Source: Candidatus Peribacteraceae bacterium (lineage in GTDB: Bacteria; Patescibacteriota; Gracilibacteria; Peribacterales; Peribacteraceae). From it: a stretch of 64,000 nucleotides of DNA. This document shows positions 37,282 to 46,186 of this stretch, one piece after another. Position 1 is the stretch's first letter. Each line of letters opens with the position of its first letter. A program made the translations under genes and the position numbers. The notes under the pieces were generated by a model that had not been told where the DNA came from, made no database searches, and was given only the letters and a program-made list of their open reading frames with translations. Where the stretch lies: NCBI GenBank assembly GCA_028703445.1, contig JAQVMW010000007.1, positions 18,935 to 82,934 on the forward strand, read 5' to 3'.

Positions 37282-37310
37282 TTGTACATACTCTTAATAT
37301 GGTTTATAAT
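37282..37310 (+). promoter_or_regulatory. Promoter of the SLH/CARDB surface gene
   Basis: TTGTAC at 37282-37287 and a perfect TATAAT at 37305-37310 are 17 bp apart. The ATG lies 21 bp downstream. Confidence 0.65.
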
Positions 37311-37331
37311 AGTCATTAAGCCCACACACCT

Positions 37332-39398
37332 ATGAAACACCAATCATTCCTGCAGTGTCTCCCACTGGTAACTGTCACCGGATGTTTCACGATGTTTTTC
37401 ATCTTTCTCGCTCTGTCGTGGCAATCCGCTCCGTCCCTGCCGGCGTATGTGAACGGTGGCACGATCACCAACAGTCCTTTCAACGATGCGATCCCCGATT
37501 GGGCCGCAGAGTCCATCCTCTCCCTGCACAAGCAGGGAATCATCCGGGGATATGACGACGGACGGTACGGAGCGGGCGACCCCGTCACGCGCGGTCAGGT
37601 GGCAACGCTTCTTTTTCGCATCCTGCAGGCCAGAGGTCTCCTGGTATCCGATATATCCGGCTGCAATCAGGAATTCGATGACGTCGATGAAACACACTTC
37701 GCCTTCAGCGCGCTCTGCATACTCAGACTGAACGACCTTGCAAAATCAGCCAGGCACTTTGCACCGGATAGTCCCGCGCCGCGCGCCGTGACCGCAGCCA
37801 TCATGGTCCACACGCTCGGCCCGACACTCCTCCAGTCTCTGAACGAATCGCTTGATGATGTTCTGGCCAGGGGACAGATATTCCCGGATGTCTCTCACTA
37901 TTCCCCGTATTATGAAGACATCGCGGTCGTGAATGAGACAAACATCATGACGGGATATCCGAACGGAACATTCGGCCCCCATGATTCCCTGAATCGTGCG
38001 GAGGCCGCAGTGATCATGCACCGTCTCGTCCAGTGGATCGATACGGATCACATTTCGACCATCGTTCCCGACAATCAGCAGAGTTCCGCTTCGGTCCATA
38101 CGAACGGGCAATGCCCCGGTGCGGATCTGCAGACGGACCCGGAAAACTGCGGTTGGTGCGGAAACGTCTGCGCTTTCGATCACGCACAGGCCACCTGTAT
38201 CGACGGAGGATGCTCCATCGCTTCCTGCGATTTCGGCTGGTCGAATGCAAATTATGCCCCGGAAGACGGTTGTGAAGAGAAGTGGGATGGCATTACTCCC
38301 CCCGTTTCCGCAGCGTCTTCCTCGGTGCGGACTTCCAGCAGATCTTCTGTCGCGGCTCGTTCCTCATCGAGCACGACAAGCCGGTCAGCGAGTCATTCCA
38401 GCGCAAGTCCGCTTCCGGATTACACCGTCGAGAACATTACCGCCGGGCCTTCGGGGGCCCCGGGCGGTGTCATCTATCAGGTGACGGTCGGGAACCGCGG
38501 CAGTGTGAACGGCACGCAAACCACGCAGACATCCCTCGAAATCTGGTTCAACGATGACAGCCACGATGTCGACGAATTGGGAGTGCTCTCTACCTCGCCT
38601 GTCGGGACCATGAGTTCCCGGGCACTCTTCTGGACCGGGCACTCGATCGTGCTCCCCGGAAGGCACCGGATCATGGCCTGTGCGAACGTTTTCAGCGCTG
38701 CCGGTTCCGTCATGCCGGAATCAGACCGGCAGAATAACTGTGCGGCGATCTACGTCACGGCGAGCGGCGCAGGCGCCGGCTCCAGTTCCGCGGTGTCCGC
38801 AGGAGGATCAAAATCGGTCATGCCGACGCACTCGGCCTCGTCCTCGGTATCATCGGGCCTCCCCAGCTTCATTCAGTCTTCGAGCAGCTCTGCCGGCGCG
38901 GCGAAATCGGTCATGCCGACGGGTTCCTCTTCTTCGAGTTACCAGAGCAGTGCCCAATCGTCATCCGGCGGTGCCTACTCCGCTCCCACGCAGTACCAAA
39001 ATTCATCCTCCCCCATGGTTCAGATGCTGCCGAACCTCATCGCACGGGATATGACCATGCACCAAGGATCACAGCTGTCGTTCATGCCTGACCTCTCCGT
39101 AACGGTGGGAAATACGGGGCATTCAGCGACAGGGCCGTTGAAGGTACGTCTGTATTTGGACAAGGAAGATGATGGTTCCTTCGATACCTGGGCGACGACA
39201 TCGATCATGAATATCGGCCCGGGTACCGAGCAACAGGTGTACTGGACCAACGGTTTGAGCGAAGCGGATTTCGTGTGGGTTCCCGGATCGCAGAAAGCAT
39301 ACTTCCGCGTCTGCGCCGACGCCGACCGTATGGTTCTGGAGTCCAACGAACGGGATAACTGCACGGAGCTTGTGTACGATCCGAGCGATATCCAGTAA
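37332..39398 (+). CDS. SLH-domain surface protein with Cys-rich and CARDB modules
   Basis: This 688-aa protein has a signal/anchor helix (residues ~12-35). Three SLH-type repeats follow at roughly 48-108, 110-170 and 185-240 (IIRGYDDGRYGAGDPVTRGQ; IMTGYPNGTFGPHDSLNRAE). A disulfide-type Cys-rich module lies at ~257-310 (CPGADLQTDPENCGWCGNVC). Ser-rich linkers separate two CARDB modules at ~363-475 and ~575-688. SLH domains bind secondary cell-wall polymer or an S-layer. The linkers and CARDB modules resemble those of the 1126-aa protein, so both probably belong to one surface system. Confidence 0.78.
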   Translation: MKHQSFLQCLPLVTVTGCFTMFFIFLALSWQSAPSLPAYVNGGTITNSPFNDAIPDWAAESILSLHKQGIIRGYDDGRYGAGDPVTRGQVATLLFRILQARGLLVSDISGCNQEFDDVDETHFAFSALCILRLNDLAKSARHFAPDSPAPRAVTAAIMVHTLGPTLLQSLNESLDDVLARGQIFPDVSHYSPYYEDIAVVNETNIMTGYPNGTFGPHDSLNRAEAAVIMHRLVQWIDTDHISTIVPDNQQSSASVHTNGQCPGADLQTDPENCGWCGNVCAFDHAQATCIDGGCSIASCDFGWSNANYAPEDGCEEKWDGITPPVSAASSSVRTSSRSSVAARSSSSTTSRSASHSSASPLPDYTVENITAGPSGAPGGVIYQVTVGNRGSVNGTQTTQTSLEIWFNDDSHDVDELGVLSTSPVGTMSSRALFWTGHSIVLPGRHRIMACANVFSAAGSVMPESDRQNNCAAIYVTASGAGAGSSSAVSAGGSKSVMPTHSASSSVSSGLPSFIQSSSSSAGAAKSVMPTGSSSSSYQSSAQSSSGGAYSAPTQYQNSSSPMVQMLPNLIARDMTMHQGSQLSFMPDLSVTVGNTGHSATGPLKVRLYLDKEDDGSFDTWATTSIMNIGPGTEQQVYWTNGLSEADFVWVPGSQKAYFRVCADADRMVLESNERDNCTELVYDPSDIQ

Positions 39399-39419
39399 AT
39401 GATGACAAATCGGGTTAAG

Positions 39420-39494
39420 TGGCAGCCTCACGGGGAATCGAACCCCGATTCCAGGAATGAAAATCCTGTGTCCTAACCGTTAGACGATGAGGCC
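39420..39494 (-). tRNA. tRNA-Glu (TTC)
   Basis: The minus strand folds as a full cloverleaf. The acceptor stem pairs GGCCTCA with TGAGGCT, with one terminal G-U. The anticodon arm is CAGGA-TTTTCAT-TCCTG, giving anticodon TTC. The T-arm holds GGTTCGATTCC, and CCA is encoded. No intron is seen. Confidence 0.95.
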
Positions 39495-39608
39495 AGAGAG
39501 AAAGAAAGAGCGAGGAAAGGGTATGGCAGAGCGCGGAGGAGCGCCAGAGGGTAGTGGCTGAAACATGCAGAAAATGCTATAATAGCGGTGAGAATACCAA
39601 CAGCCCCA

Positions 39609-39986
39609 ATGGTCCTCCGAACGCTTCGTACCTCCTTCATCCTGGCCGGCCTCACGATTCTCGTCTCCACGGCAGGGAATGTTCACACTATCATGCGCGC
39701 GAACCTGACGGAGCAGGGATCCACGCTCACCAATTTGAAGATCGAACAGATGTCCACTGCGGAAATTCGTCAGCACCTGAGTGCGCCGGAACGGGCAAAG
39801 CGCAGCGTCTCGGCCGAGATCGCCCTCGGGAGCATGCTGCTGCTGCTCGGGCTTGGATTGCATGCGTACATCAAGCGCAGACTTCCGGATGAGCGTGCCG
39901 TAAAGGTCCACGCCGCTCCGGCTGCATTTGGGCGTGACAAGCGAAAAATGGACCGGTGGTTTCTGTGGATGACGGTGCGGATGTAA
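39609..39986 (+). CDS. Small membrane protein, unknown
   Basis: The ATG at 39609 gives 125 aa. One hydrophobic helix lies near the N-terminus (SFILAGLTILVSTAGNV) and one near residue 80 (IALGSMLLLLGLGLHAYI), with a charged segment between them. A TATAAT box with a TGC extension lies at 39578-39583. A GTG at 39588 is an alternative start. Its stop directly abuts the stop of the convergent rlmI gene. Confidence 0.5.
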   Translation: MVLRTLRTSFILAGLTILVSTAGNVHTIMRANLTEQGSTLTNLKIEQMSTAEIRQHLSAPERAKRSVSAEIALGSMLLLLGLGLHAYIKRRLPDERAVKVHAAPAAFGRDKRKMDRWFLWMTVRM

Positions 39987-41168
39987 TCATTCCACCCACA
40001 GGAGCAAACTCTTCAAATAATCGCCTTCGGGGTGGTACAGATTGACCGGATGATCCATGGCTTGGCGGTGGCGGCTCAAGATTTTCACCGAGCGCTTGGC
40101 TTGCCTAGCGGCATGGAAGACGAGTGTTTGAAAAAGTTCCGGGTTCACCTGGTAACTGCAGGAGCAGGTGAGCAGGATGCCGCCGGGGGGCAGTGCCTGC
40201 AGCGCCATGCGGTTTAAGTCGGTGTAGGCCTTCTTTGCTGGCTCAAGATCAGAACTTCGTTTGGCGAAGGCGGGGGGATCCAGAATGATGTAGTCGTAGG
40301 CGTGCGGCAGTGACTTTCGCCGCAGGAAATTGAACACATCTTCGCTGAAGATCTGCAGCCGATCCGCCGGGATGCTGTTGATCGCGGCGTGCTCCCGCGC
40401 GCGTGCCAGAGCAGCGCTGTCGTAATCCACCGCGTCCGAAGCGAGCGCGCCGCCGACGAGCGCGTTCACCGAAAAGCCTCCCACGTAGCTGCAGCAGTCC
40501 AGGACAGTGTGTCCATTGGCCGTCTGGCGCACGAGGAAGCGCATTTCGCGCTGGTCTAAGAAGAGGCCGGTCTTCTGACTTCCTTCCAGTGTGATCAGGT
40601 ACTTGATGCCGCGTTCTTTCACTTCGATCGCCTGGTCGGTTTTGCCGAGTATCCAGCCTTCCTTCTCTTCCAGCCCTTCTTTCTTGCGCGCGGACCCCGT
40701 GGATTTTTCAAAAATCGCTTTTGGCTTCACGATATCCATCAGTTGGTCTTTGACCCAGTCGCGCATGCGGTCGAAACCCAGCGTCGTCATTTGAATCACA
40801 AGCACCTCACCGTACTGGTCCACGATGAGGCCCGGCAGCGCGTCGCCTTCGGCATTGATGAGGCGGAAGCAGGTGGTTTCTTCCTTCCTGAAGAGCGCCT
40901 TGCGCAGCCGTACTGCCTGCTCCATGAGGGTCCGAACATGCGTCAGAGGATCGCCTTTCTCGAAAGCGATGGCGCGGCCGCAGATGTAGGCTTTTTGGTT
41001 CCAGTGGGCGAAACAGAGGAAGTCCCCTTTGCTACTTTTCACTTCCACGATGTCGCCGTCCTCTGCCTGCGGCAGGCGATCGACGGCACTGCGGAAGATC
41101 GCGTGGTGATGGTTTCGCAGATGCACTTCGGCGTCGGGTTTGAGCGTGAGGACGGGGTAGGATGGCAT
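39987..41168 (-). CDS. rlmI: Class I SAM-dependent 23S rRNA methyltransferase (RlmI-like)
   Basis: This 393-aa protein has an N-terminal PUA domain (residues ~1-75), a central RFM-type region (AEGDALPGLIVDQYGEVLVIQ) and a Rossmann methyltransferase. SAM motif I is VLDCCSYVGGFSVNAL. The active-site strand is YIILDPPAFAKR and the following motif is LLTCSCSYQVNPELF. The RlmI/YccW family makes 5-methylcytosine in 23S rRNA. The LDPPAF motif and the Cys in TCSCS fit the m5C mechanism. It is monocistronic, on the minus strand. Confidence 0.85.
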   Translation of the reverse strand: MPSYPVLTLKPDAEVHLRNHHHAIFRSAVDRLPQAEDGDIVEVKSSKGDFLCFAHWNQKAYICGRAIAFEKGDPLTHVRTLMEQAVRLRKALFRKEETTCFRLINAEGDALPGLIVDQYGEVLVIQMTTLGFDRMRDWVKDQLMDIVKPKAIFEKSTGSARKKEGLEEKEGWILGKTDQAIEVKERGIKYLITLEGSQKTGLFLDQREMRFLVRQTANGHTVLDCCSYVGGFSVNALVGGALASDAVDYDSAALARAREHAAINSIPADRLQIFSEDVFNFLRRKSLPHAYDYIILDPPAFAKRSSDLEPAKKAYTDLNRMALQALPPGGILLTCSCSYQVNPELFQTLVFHAARQAKRSVKILSRHRQAMDHPVNLYHPEGDYLKSLLLWVE

Positions 41169-41230
41169 TGCAATGAGTTGTGATGATCAAAAACCCAAAT
41201 GAGTCCGCAGTATACCTAAAATGTCATATA

Positions 41231-41259
41231 TTGACAATATATAAAAATATGTTTACAAT
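41231..41259 (+). promoter_or_regulatory. Consensus leaderless promoter
   Basis: TTGACA at 41231-41236 and TACAAT at 41254-41259 are exactly 17 bp apart. The ATG at 41266 begins seven bases after the -10 box, so transcription should start at the initiation codon. Confidence 0.75.
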
Positions 41260-41265
41260 ATAACT

Positions 41266-42186
41266 ATGTCCACCAATTCATCTCCGATACCCGAGAGCCA
41301 GCATACTGCGGGCGGGGATCAGGCAGGTAATCCGGGCAATAAGGATCCATCATTCTTTCAAATGCTTCACGATGTGAATGCTCAAATTTCCCATTTGACG
41401 GAGCAACATTTGAATGTCACTCGTCGCAGAGAGTTCATTCAATTGTGTGAAGCGCGGGATGCGTTCGGGCGGGGGGAGATTTCCTCTGATGTATTGAAAG
41501 TGAGAATGAAGGAAATATCACAAGAGATTCAGAAGAGCCTTGCTCGTTCGCGGGCGATTGCTTTTCGGCAGGTGGAACAATATGAGGAAGGGCAGGCGGT
41601 GATCCACACAAGGCTTGGAGAGGAGAAGTTCGCTGTTGTCATCGGAGTGCGGTACGTACGGAAAGAGTCACCGCGTGTGGATATTGAGTACCTCGACGGG
41701 GCAAAAGCGAAAGCGCGTCATCAGGAACTGAGATTGCGCTCCCCCGATGATGTTCCCTCCGATCATGACCGTCAACGCGAACACGTTGGTGCGTACTGCA
41801 GAAAGCTGCTCGAAGATGCGCCTTTTGCGGCGCTGGTGCAGAAATGGGGACAATCACCTGATACGTTGGCTGTTGCCCAAGGTTTCGCGGAGGAGCTTTT
41901 GCGTGATTATCCGGATCACAGAGAGAGACAGGACGCCCGTTCGATTGGTTTGCAGATCATTGCGCTGGCGGAACGAAAAATGACGAGTAACAGAGTGTTT
42001 CGCAAGCATGTGATTCATGGATTTGGTGGGAATATTCGTGAGGAAGTATATGCACTTCCTGCCGGATTCACCGATGAGCAGGCCGATTACGCTGCAATGG
42101 CGCCACTATCCCGGAACGCGATGCAGTTTTTGCGTGATGCGAAGAGGGATTTGTGGATGCAGTGGAGGGCTCCTCATCGAAAGTGA
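41266..42186 (+). CDS. Hypothetical cytoplasmic protein
   Basis: This 306-aa protein has no signal or transmembrane segment. The first ~30 residues are polar and disordered. A helical region (residues ~35-100) is followed by a small beta barrel-like stretch (GQAVIHTRLGEEKFAVVIGVRYV) and a helical C-terminal half. I do not recognise the family. It is expressed from the clearest -35/-10 pair in the window, so it is likely a real and well transcribed gene. Confidence 0.7.
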   Translation: MSTNSSPIPESQHTAGGDQAGNPGNKDPSFFQMLHDVNAQISHLTEQHLNVTRRREFIQLCEARDAFGRGEISSDVLKVRMKEISQEIQKSLARSRAIAFRQVEQYEEGQAVIHTRLGEEKFAVVIGVRYVRKESPRVDIEYLDGAKAKARHQELRLRSPDDVPSDHDRQREHVGAYCRKLLEDAPFAALVQKWGQSPDTLAVAQGFAEELLRDYPDHRERQDARSIGLQIIALAERKMTSNRVFRKHVIHGFGGNIREEVYALPAGFTDEQADYAAMAPLSRNAMQFLRDAKRDLWMQWRAPHRK

Positions 42187-42229
42187 GTCTGCTGTGAATC
42201 TTGTAGCAGGATAGAAGAGAGGTGATTTT

Positions 42230-43945
42230 TTATGGCTTCGAAAGTTCCAGGCCAAGTTCAAGATGGATCTGCGCTTCATCGGTTCTGCCGGTCTTCGCCA
42301 ACACGGGGGCGATGCCGCGGTGGGCTTCCATGGAATTGGGGTTCCACGCGAGTGCAGAGCGGAAGGCCTGTTCCGCTCCGGCCAGGTCGCCATTGGCGGC
42401 AAGGATTCGCCCGATGCCGACGAGCGCGGGAACATCCGAGGGATCCAGCTGTGCGGCTGTGCGGTAGTTTGCCAGTGCCGACTCGGCGCTTCCGGTTTGT
42501 TCCTCAATCGAGGCGATCGAGAAAAATGCGTCGGCGTTCGTCGGATCCATCTGTTTCACCTTGTTGAATTGTTCCAGTGCGTCAGGCACCTGACCGACAC
42601 GGGCGTAAATGGTTCCAGCCATCAAGTGCAGGCGTGCATCGTCTCCCTGCTTCAGTCCTTCCTTTAAGATCGCGAAGGCTTCTTCGGGCAGGTCGGTATC
42701 AAGCTTGGTCTGCGCGAGGGCGGTGCGTGCGGCGACGGAGCGCGGCGAGACACTCAGGGCATGCGTGAAGAGCGCGTCAGCCGAGTTCCAGTATTTCGTC
42801 TGTTGGATGGAGAGCAGGCAGAGAAGTGCGATCAAAAAGCCACTGGTTCCCGCGATCACGGGTTTCGGCGGTGTCCACCGTTCGCCGATTCCTTTCAGCA
42901 GCAGCACGAGCAGAAGCAGCAGTCCGAGGCTCGGCAGGTAGATGTAGCGGTCGGAGGCGAGGAAGACCGTTCCCGCTTTGCGGAAGGTGAGAAAGGCGGG
43001 AGAAAACAGGATGAAGAAGATCCAGAACGAAACGAAGGCTCCATTCCATCGGCGACGGAAGAACCAGAGGAAGCCGACAATACCGAGAGAACCGACGAGT
43101 GATGCGCTGATGATGGGATTGGTGAGAGCGATCGGATCCGTCATCTCATAGAGAGGGCTGAAATTTTGCGGGATGAAGGATTTTCCGACCAGGAACACCA
43201 TGCTCCACGGTGCCAGCAGGAGCGTTTCCATTCCTCTGGATGTCTGAACGATTCGCTCCTTTCCAAACAGCGCGAGGAGAACAAAGGCGATGGAGAGCAG
43301 AAGGAAAGGAACAATGGAAAAGAGAGTATTCCTGCTCCATTTTTTCCTTTGGAATGAAAGGAGGAGCGGGAACACGATGGGAAGTGGGGCGACCGAGACT
43401 TTGGCGAGGAGGGCAAAGAGGAAGAGCGCGATACTCAGGAGCACGCTGTAGCGTGTCTGCTTCAGAAATGCGAGGGTGGAAGCGACCGCGAAGAACGTGG
43501 AGAGCAGATCCTTGCGCGCAGTGATCCAGATGACGGCTTCCGCATGGATCGGATGCACGGCGAAGAGCGCGGCCGCGAAGAGCGCAGCACGCGGTGCACC
43601 GGTGATTTTTTTCAGGATCAGGAAGAGCAGTGCGGCGTTCATGCCGTGCAGCAGTATATTCACGAGGTGGTAGCTCCAAGGACTCAGACCGGAAACCAGA
43701 TAGTTCAATTGAAAGCTCACGAGCGTTGCCGGAATGTAGAGTTCGGGATCGAACGTCGTGAAAGCGGTTTTCAGATGCTCCCATGTCGGCCCGCGGGTCG
43801 CGAGATTCTTCACGACGACGAAGAGGTCATCAATCGGGGCGTAGCCCTGCAGGAGCGATTGGCCGAAAGCGAAGAAGGGGATAAAGATCAGGAGGGCGAT
43901 CGCCCCTCTCTGCCACCATGCGGCGCGATTGGCTGTGATCATCAT
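42230..43945 (-). CDS. Polytopic GT-C-like membrane protein with C-terminal TPR repeats
   Basis: The start at 43945 (MMITANRAAWW) lies six bases after TATACT; the 81 residues upstream in the track look non-coding. The 571-aa product has a first luminal loop with an acidic pair (GYAPIDDLFVV) and about ten more transmembrane helices. At least three TPR units fill the last ~190 residues. The layout resembles TMTC or PMT-like O-glycosyltransferases, which move sugars from polyprenyl donors to proteins. It could glycosylate the Ser-rich surface proteins; that is inference. Confidence 0.7.
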   Translation of the reverse strand: MMITANRAAWWQRGAIALLIFIPFFAFGQSLLQGYAPIDDLFVVVKNLATRGPTWEHLKTAFTTFDPELYIPATLVSFQLNYLVSGLSPWSYHLVNILLHGMNAALLFLILKKITGAPRAALFAAALFAVHPIHAEAVIWITARKDLLSTFFAVASTLAFLKQTRYSVLLSIALFLFALLAKVSVAPLPIVFPLLLSFQRKKWSRNTLFSIVPFLLLSIAFVLLALFGKERIVQTSRGMETLLLAPWSMVFLVGKSFIPQNFSPLYEMTDPIALTNPIISASLVGSLGIVGFLWFFRRRWNGAFVSFWIFFILFSPAFLTFRKAGTVFLASDRYIYLPSLGLLLLLVLLLKGIGERWTPPKPVIAGTSGFLIALLCLLSIQQTKYWNSADALFTHALSVSPRSVAARTALAQTKLDTDLPEEAFAILKEGLKQGDDARLHLMAGTIYARVGQVPDALEQFNKVKQMDPTNADAFFSIASIEEQTGSAESALANYRTAAQLDPSDVPALVGIGRILAANGDLAGAEQAFRSALAWNPNSMEAHRGIAPVLAKTGRTDEAQIHLELGLELSKP

Positions 43946-44019
43946 GGTGCCAGTATATCTGCAAAACGCGTGCCACACCTTAGGCGTTCCGTGTGACACG
44001 CGTTTGCGTAGAGGCCTCT

Positions 44020-44466
44020 CTATTCCTCCTCGACTTGAAGAGTCTTTTTCGCTGCCTCCTCTTTCTTGGGGATCATAATCGTCAGCACGCCGTTTTTGAC
44101 CTTGCAGTTGGCCTTGGATCCGTCGGCATAGTCCGGCAGGCGCACCTGCCGCGTGAACTCGCCGTACGCAGATTCGCGGCAGATCCATTCCTGATCGTTC
44201 TTCTCTTCAGTTTCCTGCGCATGACCCGAGATGGTGAGCACGTTATTGTGCACGTCCACCGTCACGTCTTTCGCTTCGAATCCCGGAACATTCACGCTGA
44301 CCGTGAGCTCCTTTGCCGTTTCGGCGATGTTCATCGCGGGGAACGATCGGCGTGGGACGAACGGGGAGCCGAAGAGTCCGAACGGATCCCAGAGTGCGTC
44401 GTCGAAGAGGGCAGAGAAGGGGGTGATGCCCCTCGTTGGGCCGTTATCGCGTTTGATCATCTGCAT
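44020..44466 (-). CDS. hsp20: Small heat-shock protein Hsp20
   Basis: This 148-aa alpha-crystallin protein has an N-terminal region with DPFGLFGSPF, a core domain of about 95 residues (ELTVSVNVPGFEAKDVTVDVHNNVLTISG), and the C-terminal GVLTIMIPKKE with an IxI-like element. It holds unfolding proteins as an ATP-independent chaperone. Its promoter contains a CIRCE element, so it is probably repressed by HrcA. The leader is pyrimidine-rich with no Shine-Dalgarno. Confidence 0.93.
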   Translation of the reverse strand: MQMIKRDNGPTRGITPFSALFDDALWDPFGLFGSPFVPRRSFPAMNIAETAKELTVSVNVPGFEAKDVTVDVHNNVLTISGHAQETEEKNDQEWICRESAYGEFTRQVRLPDYADGSKANCKVKNGVLTIMIPKKEEAAKKTLQVEEE

Positions 44467-44497
44467 AGATGAGGGGGGAAAGGATAGAAAAGTGCGA

Positions 44498-44524
44498 TTA
44501 GCACTCTCTAGTATAGAGTGCCAG
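44498..44524 (-). promoter_or_regulatory. CIRCE operator of hsp20
   Basis: TTAGCACTC-N9-GAGTGCCAG differs from consensus by one base per arm or less. On the minus strand a TATACT -10 box (44510-44515) lies within it, and TTGACT (44534-44539) lies 18 bp upstream, so HrcA binding would block the polymerase. Confidence 0.9.
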
Positions 44525-44622
44525 CATGGAGCCAGTCAAGGCATCAAGACCACTCTATTTGGTGTTTTGATTTTTCCGAAGCGGAAGAAAAGATCTAGTC
44601 ATACTCTGAAAATACTGTTGCC

Positions 44623-44763
44623 ATGAACATCAAAGATATTTTTCCGGCTCTGTGGGTGATTCAAGTTTTGTTTTGCCGTCGTGGTCGTGAATGCTCCGTC
44701 ACTGCAAGACGACTGACCGCCGAAATTTTTCCTCATGTATGTTTACTTGCGCTCGTCGGATGA
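44623..44763 (+). CDS. Possible 46-aa leaderless protein
   Basis: An ORF beginning MNIKDIFPALWVIQVLF starts six bases after an AATACT box. It has a short hydrophobic first half and a Cys/Arg-rich middle (CRRGRECSVTARR). It lies in the 318-bp gap between hsp20 and the ATP-grasp gene, whose remainder shows nothing else clear. It is too short for the track and may be spurious. Confidence 0.3.
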   Translation: MNIKDIFPALWVIQVLFCRRGRECSVTARRLTAEIFPHVCLLALVG

Positions 44764-44784
44764 CGCGCATAGTCTTCGCACGTC

Positions 44785-46071
44785 ATGACTGATGTGGCGA
44801 AGAAATTTCTTTTCGTTTCCTATGACGGCACCACCACCGATCTCGCTTGGACGGTGGCGCGCGAGGGTCATCAGGTTCGTCTCTGTCTCGAGGCTTCCGG
44901 TTTCCAGGATGTGGGCAAAGGATTTGTGGATGTGATCACCGACTGGAAGAAGAGCGTGGACTGGGCGGATATCGTCGTCTTCGACCACATTGGCAAGGCT
45001 GAGGAAGCGCAGGCAATACGCAAAAAGGGCAAACTCTGCATCGGCGGCACGCCCTACACGGATCGGCTGGAAAATGACCGCACGTTCGGACAGGAGGAGC
45101 TGAAGCGCAACAAGGTGCGCATCATTCCGTACCAGGAGTTCCGCTCCTTCGATGAAGGCATCAAGTATGTGCAGGAAAATCCCAGCCGGTACGTCATCAA
45201 GCCTTCCGGCGATGCGCAGAATTTGAAGCAGCTCCTCTTCGTCGGCAACGAAGACGACGGCAGCGATGTCATCCGCGTGCTCGGCGCTTACCGCGAGACA
45301 TGGAGCGACACGATCAGCGTGTTCCAGCTCCAGCGCCGTGTGACAGGGGTGGAGGTGGCGGCCGGCGCGTTCTTCAACGGGAAGAAATTCATGGAGCCCG
45401 TCTGCGTCAACTTCGAGCACAAGAAGCTCTTCCCCGGCGAGCTCGGGGTCTCGACCGGCGAGATGGGGACCAGTATGTTCTGGACGCAGCGCAGTCCCAT
45501 TTTCGAATCCGTCCTCCGTCCATTCGAGTCTAAGCTCGCGGAGGAGGGATACATCGGGTATATCGACATCAACTGCATCGTGAACAGTAACGGCATCTAC
45601 CCGCTCGAGTTCACCTGTCGCTTCGGGTACCCGTTCATCTGTCTGCAGGAGGAGGGCATCACCGAGCCCATGGGGGAACTGCTCCTCCGGATGGCTACTG
45701 GCGAGGGAAATGGGATCAAGGTGAAGCGCGGGTACCAGGTGTGTGCGCTCATCGTGGTTCCGCCGTTTCCGTTCAACGACCCCAAGACGTTCGAGTCCTT
45801 CTCCGAAGACGCGGTCGTGGTCTTCAAGAAGAAAATGCCCGACGGCATCCACATCGGGGACTTGAAGCAGGAGAACGAGGAGTGGCTCATCACGGGGCAG
45901 GAGGGAGTGGCGCTCGTGGTGTCGGGTTCCGGCACGACCATGCGCGACGCACAGAAGCAGATGTACACGCGCATCCAGAACATCTTGATCTCGAACATGT
46001 ACTACCGCACCGATATCGGGGACCGGTGGGTGGATGACTCGGATAAGTTGCGGTCGTGGGAGTATTTGTGA
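44785..46071 (+). CDS. PurD-like ATP-grasp protein
   Basis: This 428-aa protein resembles phosphoribosylamine-glycine ligase. Its N-terminal domain (FLFVSYDGTTTDLAWTVAREGHQV) and the RYVIKPSGDAQN strand fit the ATP-grasp fold. GVEVAAGAFFNGKKF and YPLEFTCRFGYPF follow, corresponding to the PurD metal/ATP region with Glu and Asn/Arg ligands. Canonical PurD has ExNxRxGDPE; here EFTCRFGYPF lacks the Asp-Pro-Glu end, so the substrate may differ. No other purine gene is present. It ends at a double-hairpin repeat. Confidence 0.65.
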   Translation: MTDVAKKFLFVSYDGTTTDLAWTVAREGHQVRLCLEASGFQDVGKGFVDVITDWKKSVDWADIVVFDHIGKAEEAQAIRKKGKLCIGGTPYTDRLENDRTFGQEELKRNKVRIIPYQEFRSFDEGIKYVQENPSRYVIKPSGDAQNLKQLLFVGNEDDGSDVIRVLGAYRETWSDTISVFQLQRRVTGVEVAAGAFFNGKKFMEPVCVNFEHKKLFPGELGVSTGEMGTSMFWTQRSPIFESVLRPFESKLAEEGYIGYIDINCIVNSNGIYPLEFTCRFGYPFICLQEEGITEPMGELLLRMATGEGNGIKVKRGYQVCALIVVPPFPFNDPKTFESFSEDAVVVFKKKMPDGIHIGDLKQENEEWLITGQEGVALVVSGSGTTMRDAQKQMYTRIQNILISNMYYRTDIGDRWVDDSDKLRSWEYL

Positions 46072-46186
46072 TTCGTGAAAGGAAAACCTGCGGTTTTCCT
46101 CTCACGGGCTCTCTTTTCCCTTCAGTGGTGTCGCTCCAGCGGTGGGTCCCGGCGGAGCCACCCACCGCTTCGCGATGGTTTTTTGA
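46070..46186 (+). repeat. Double-hairpin dispersed repeat, copy 6
   Basis: It starts at the stop of the ATP-grasp gene. Hairpin one has arms GGAAAACC/GGTTTTCC. After CTCTCTTTTCCCTT, hairpin two is built from AGCGGTGGGT and ACCCACCGCT, ending GGTTTTTTGA. The last ~75 bp of the convergent comEC gene lie inside it. Confidence 0.7.
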
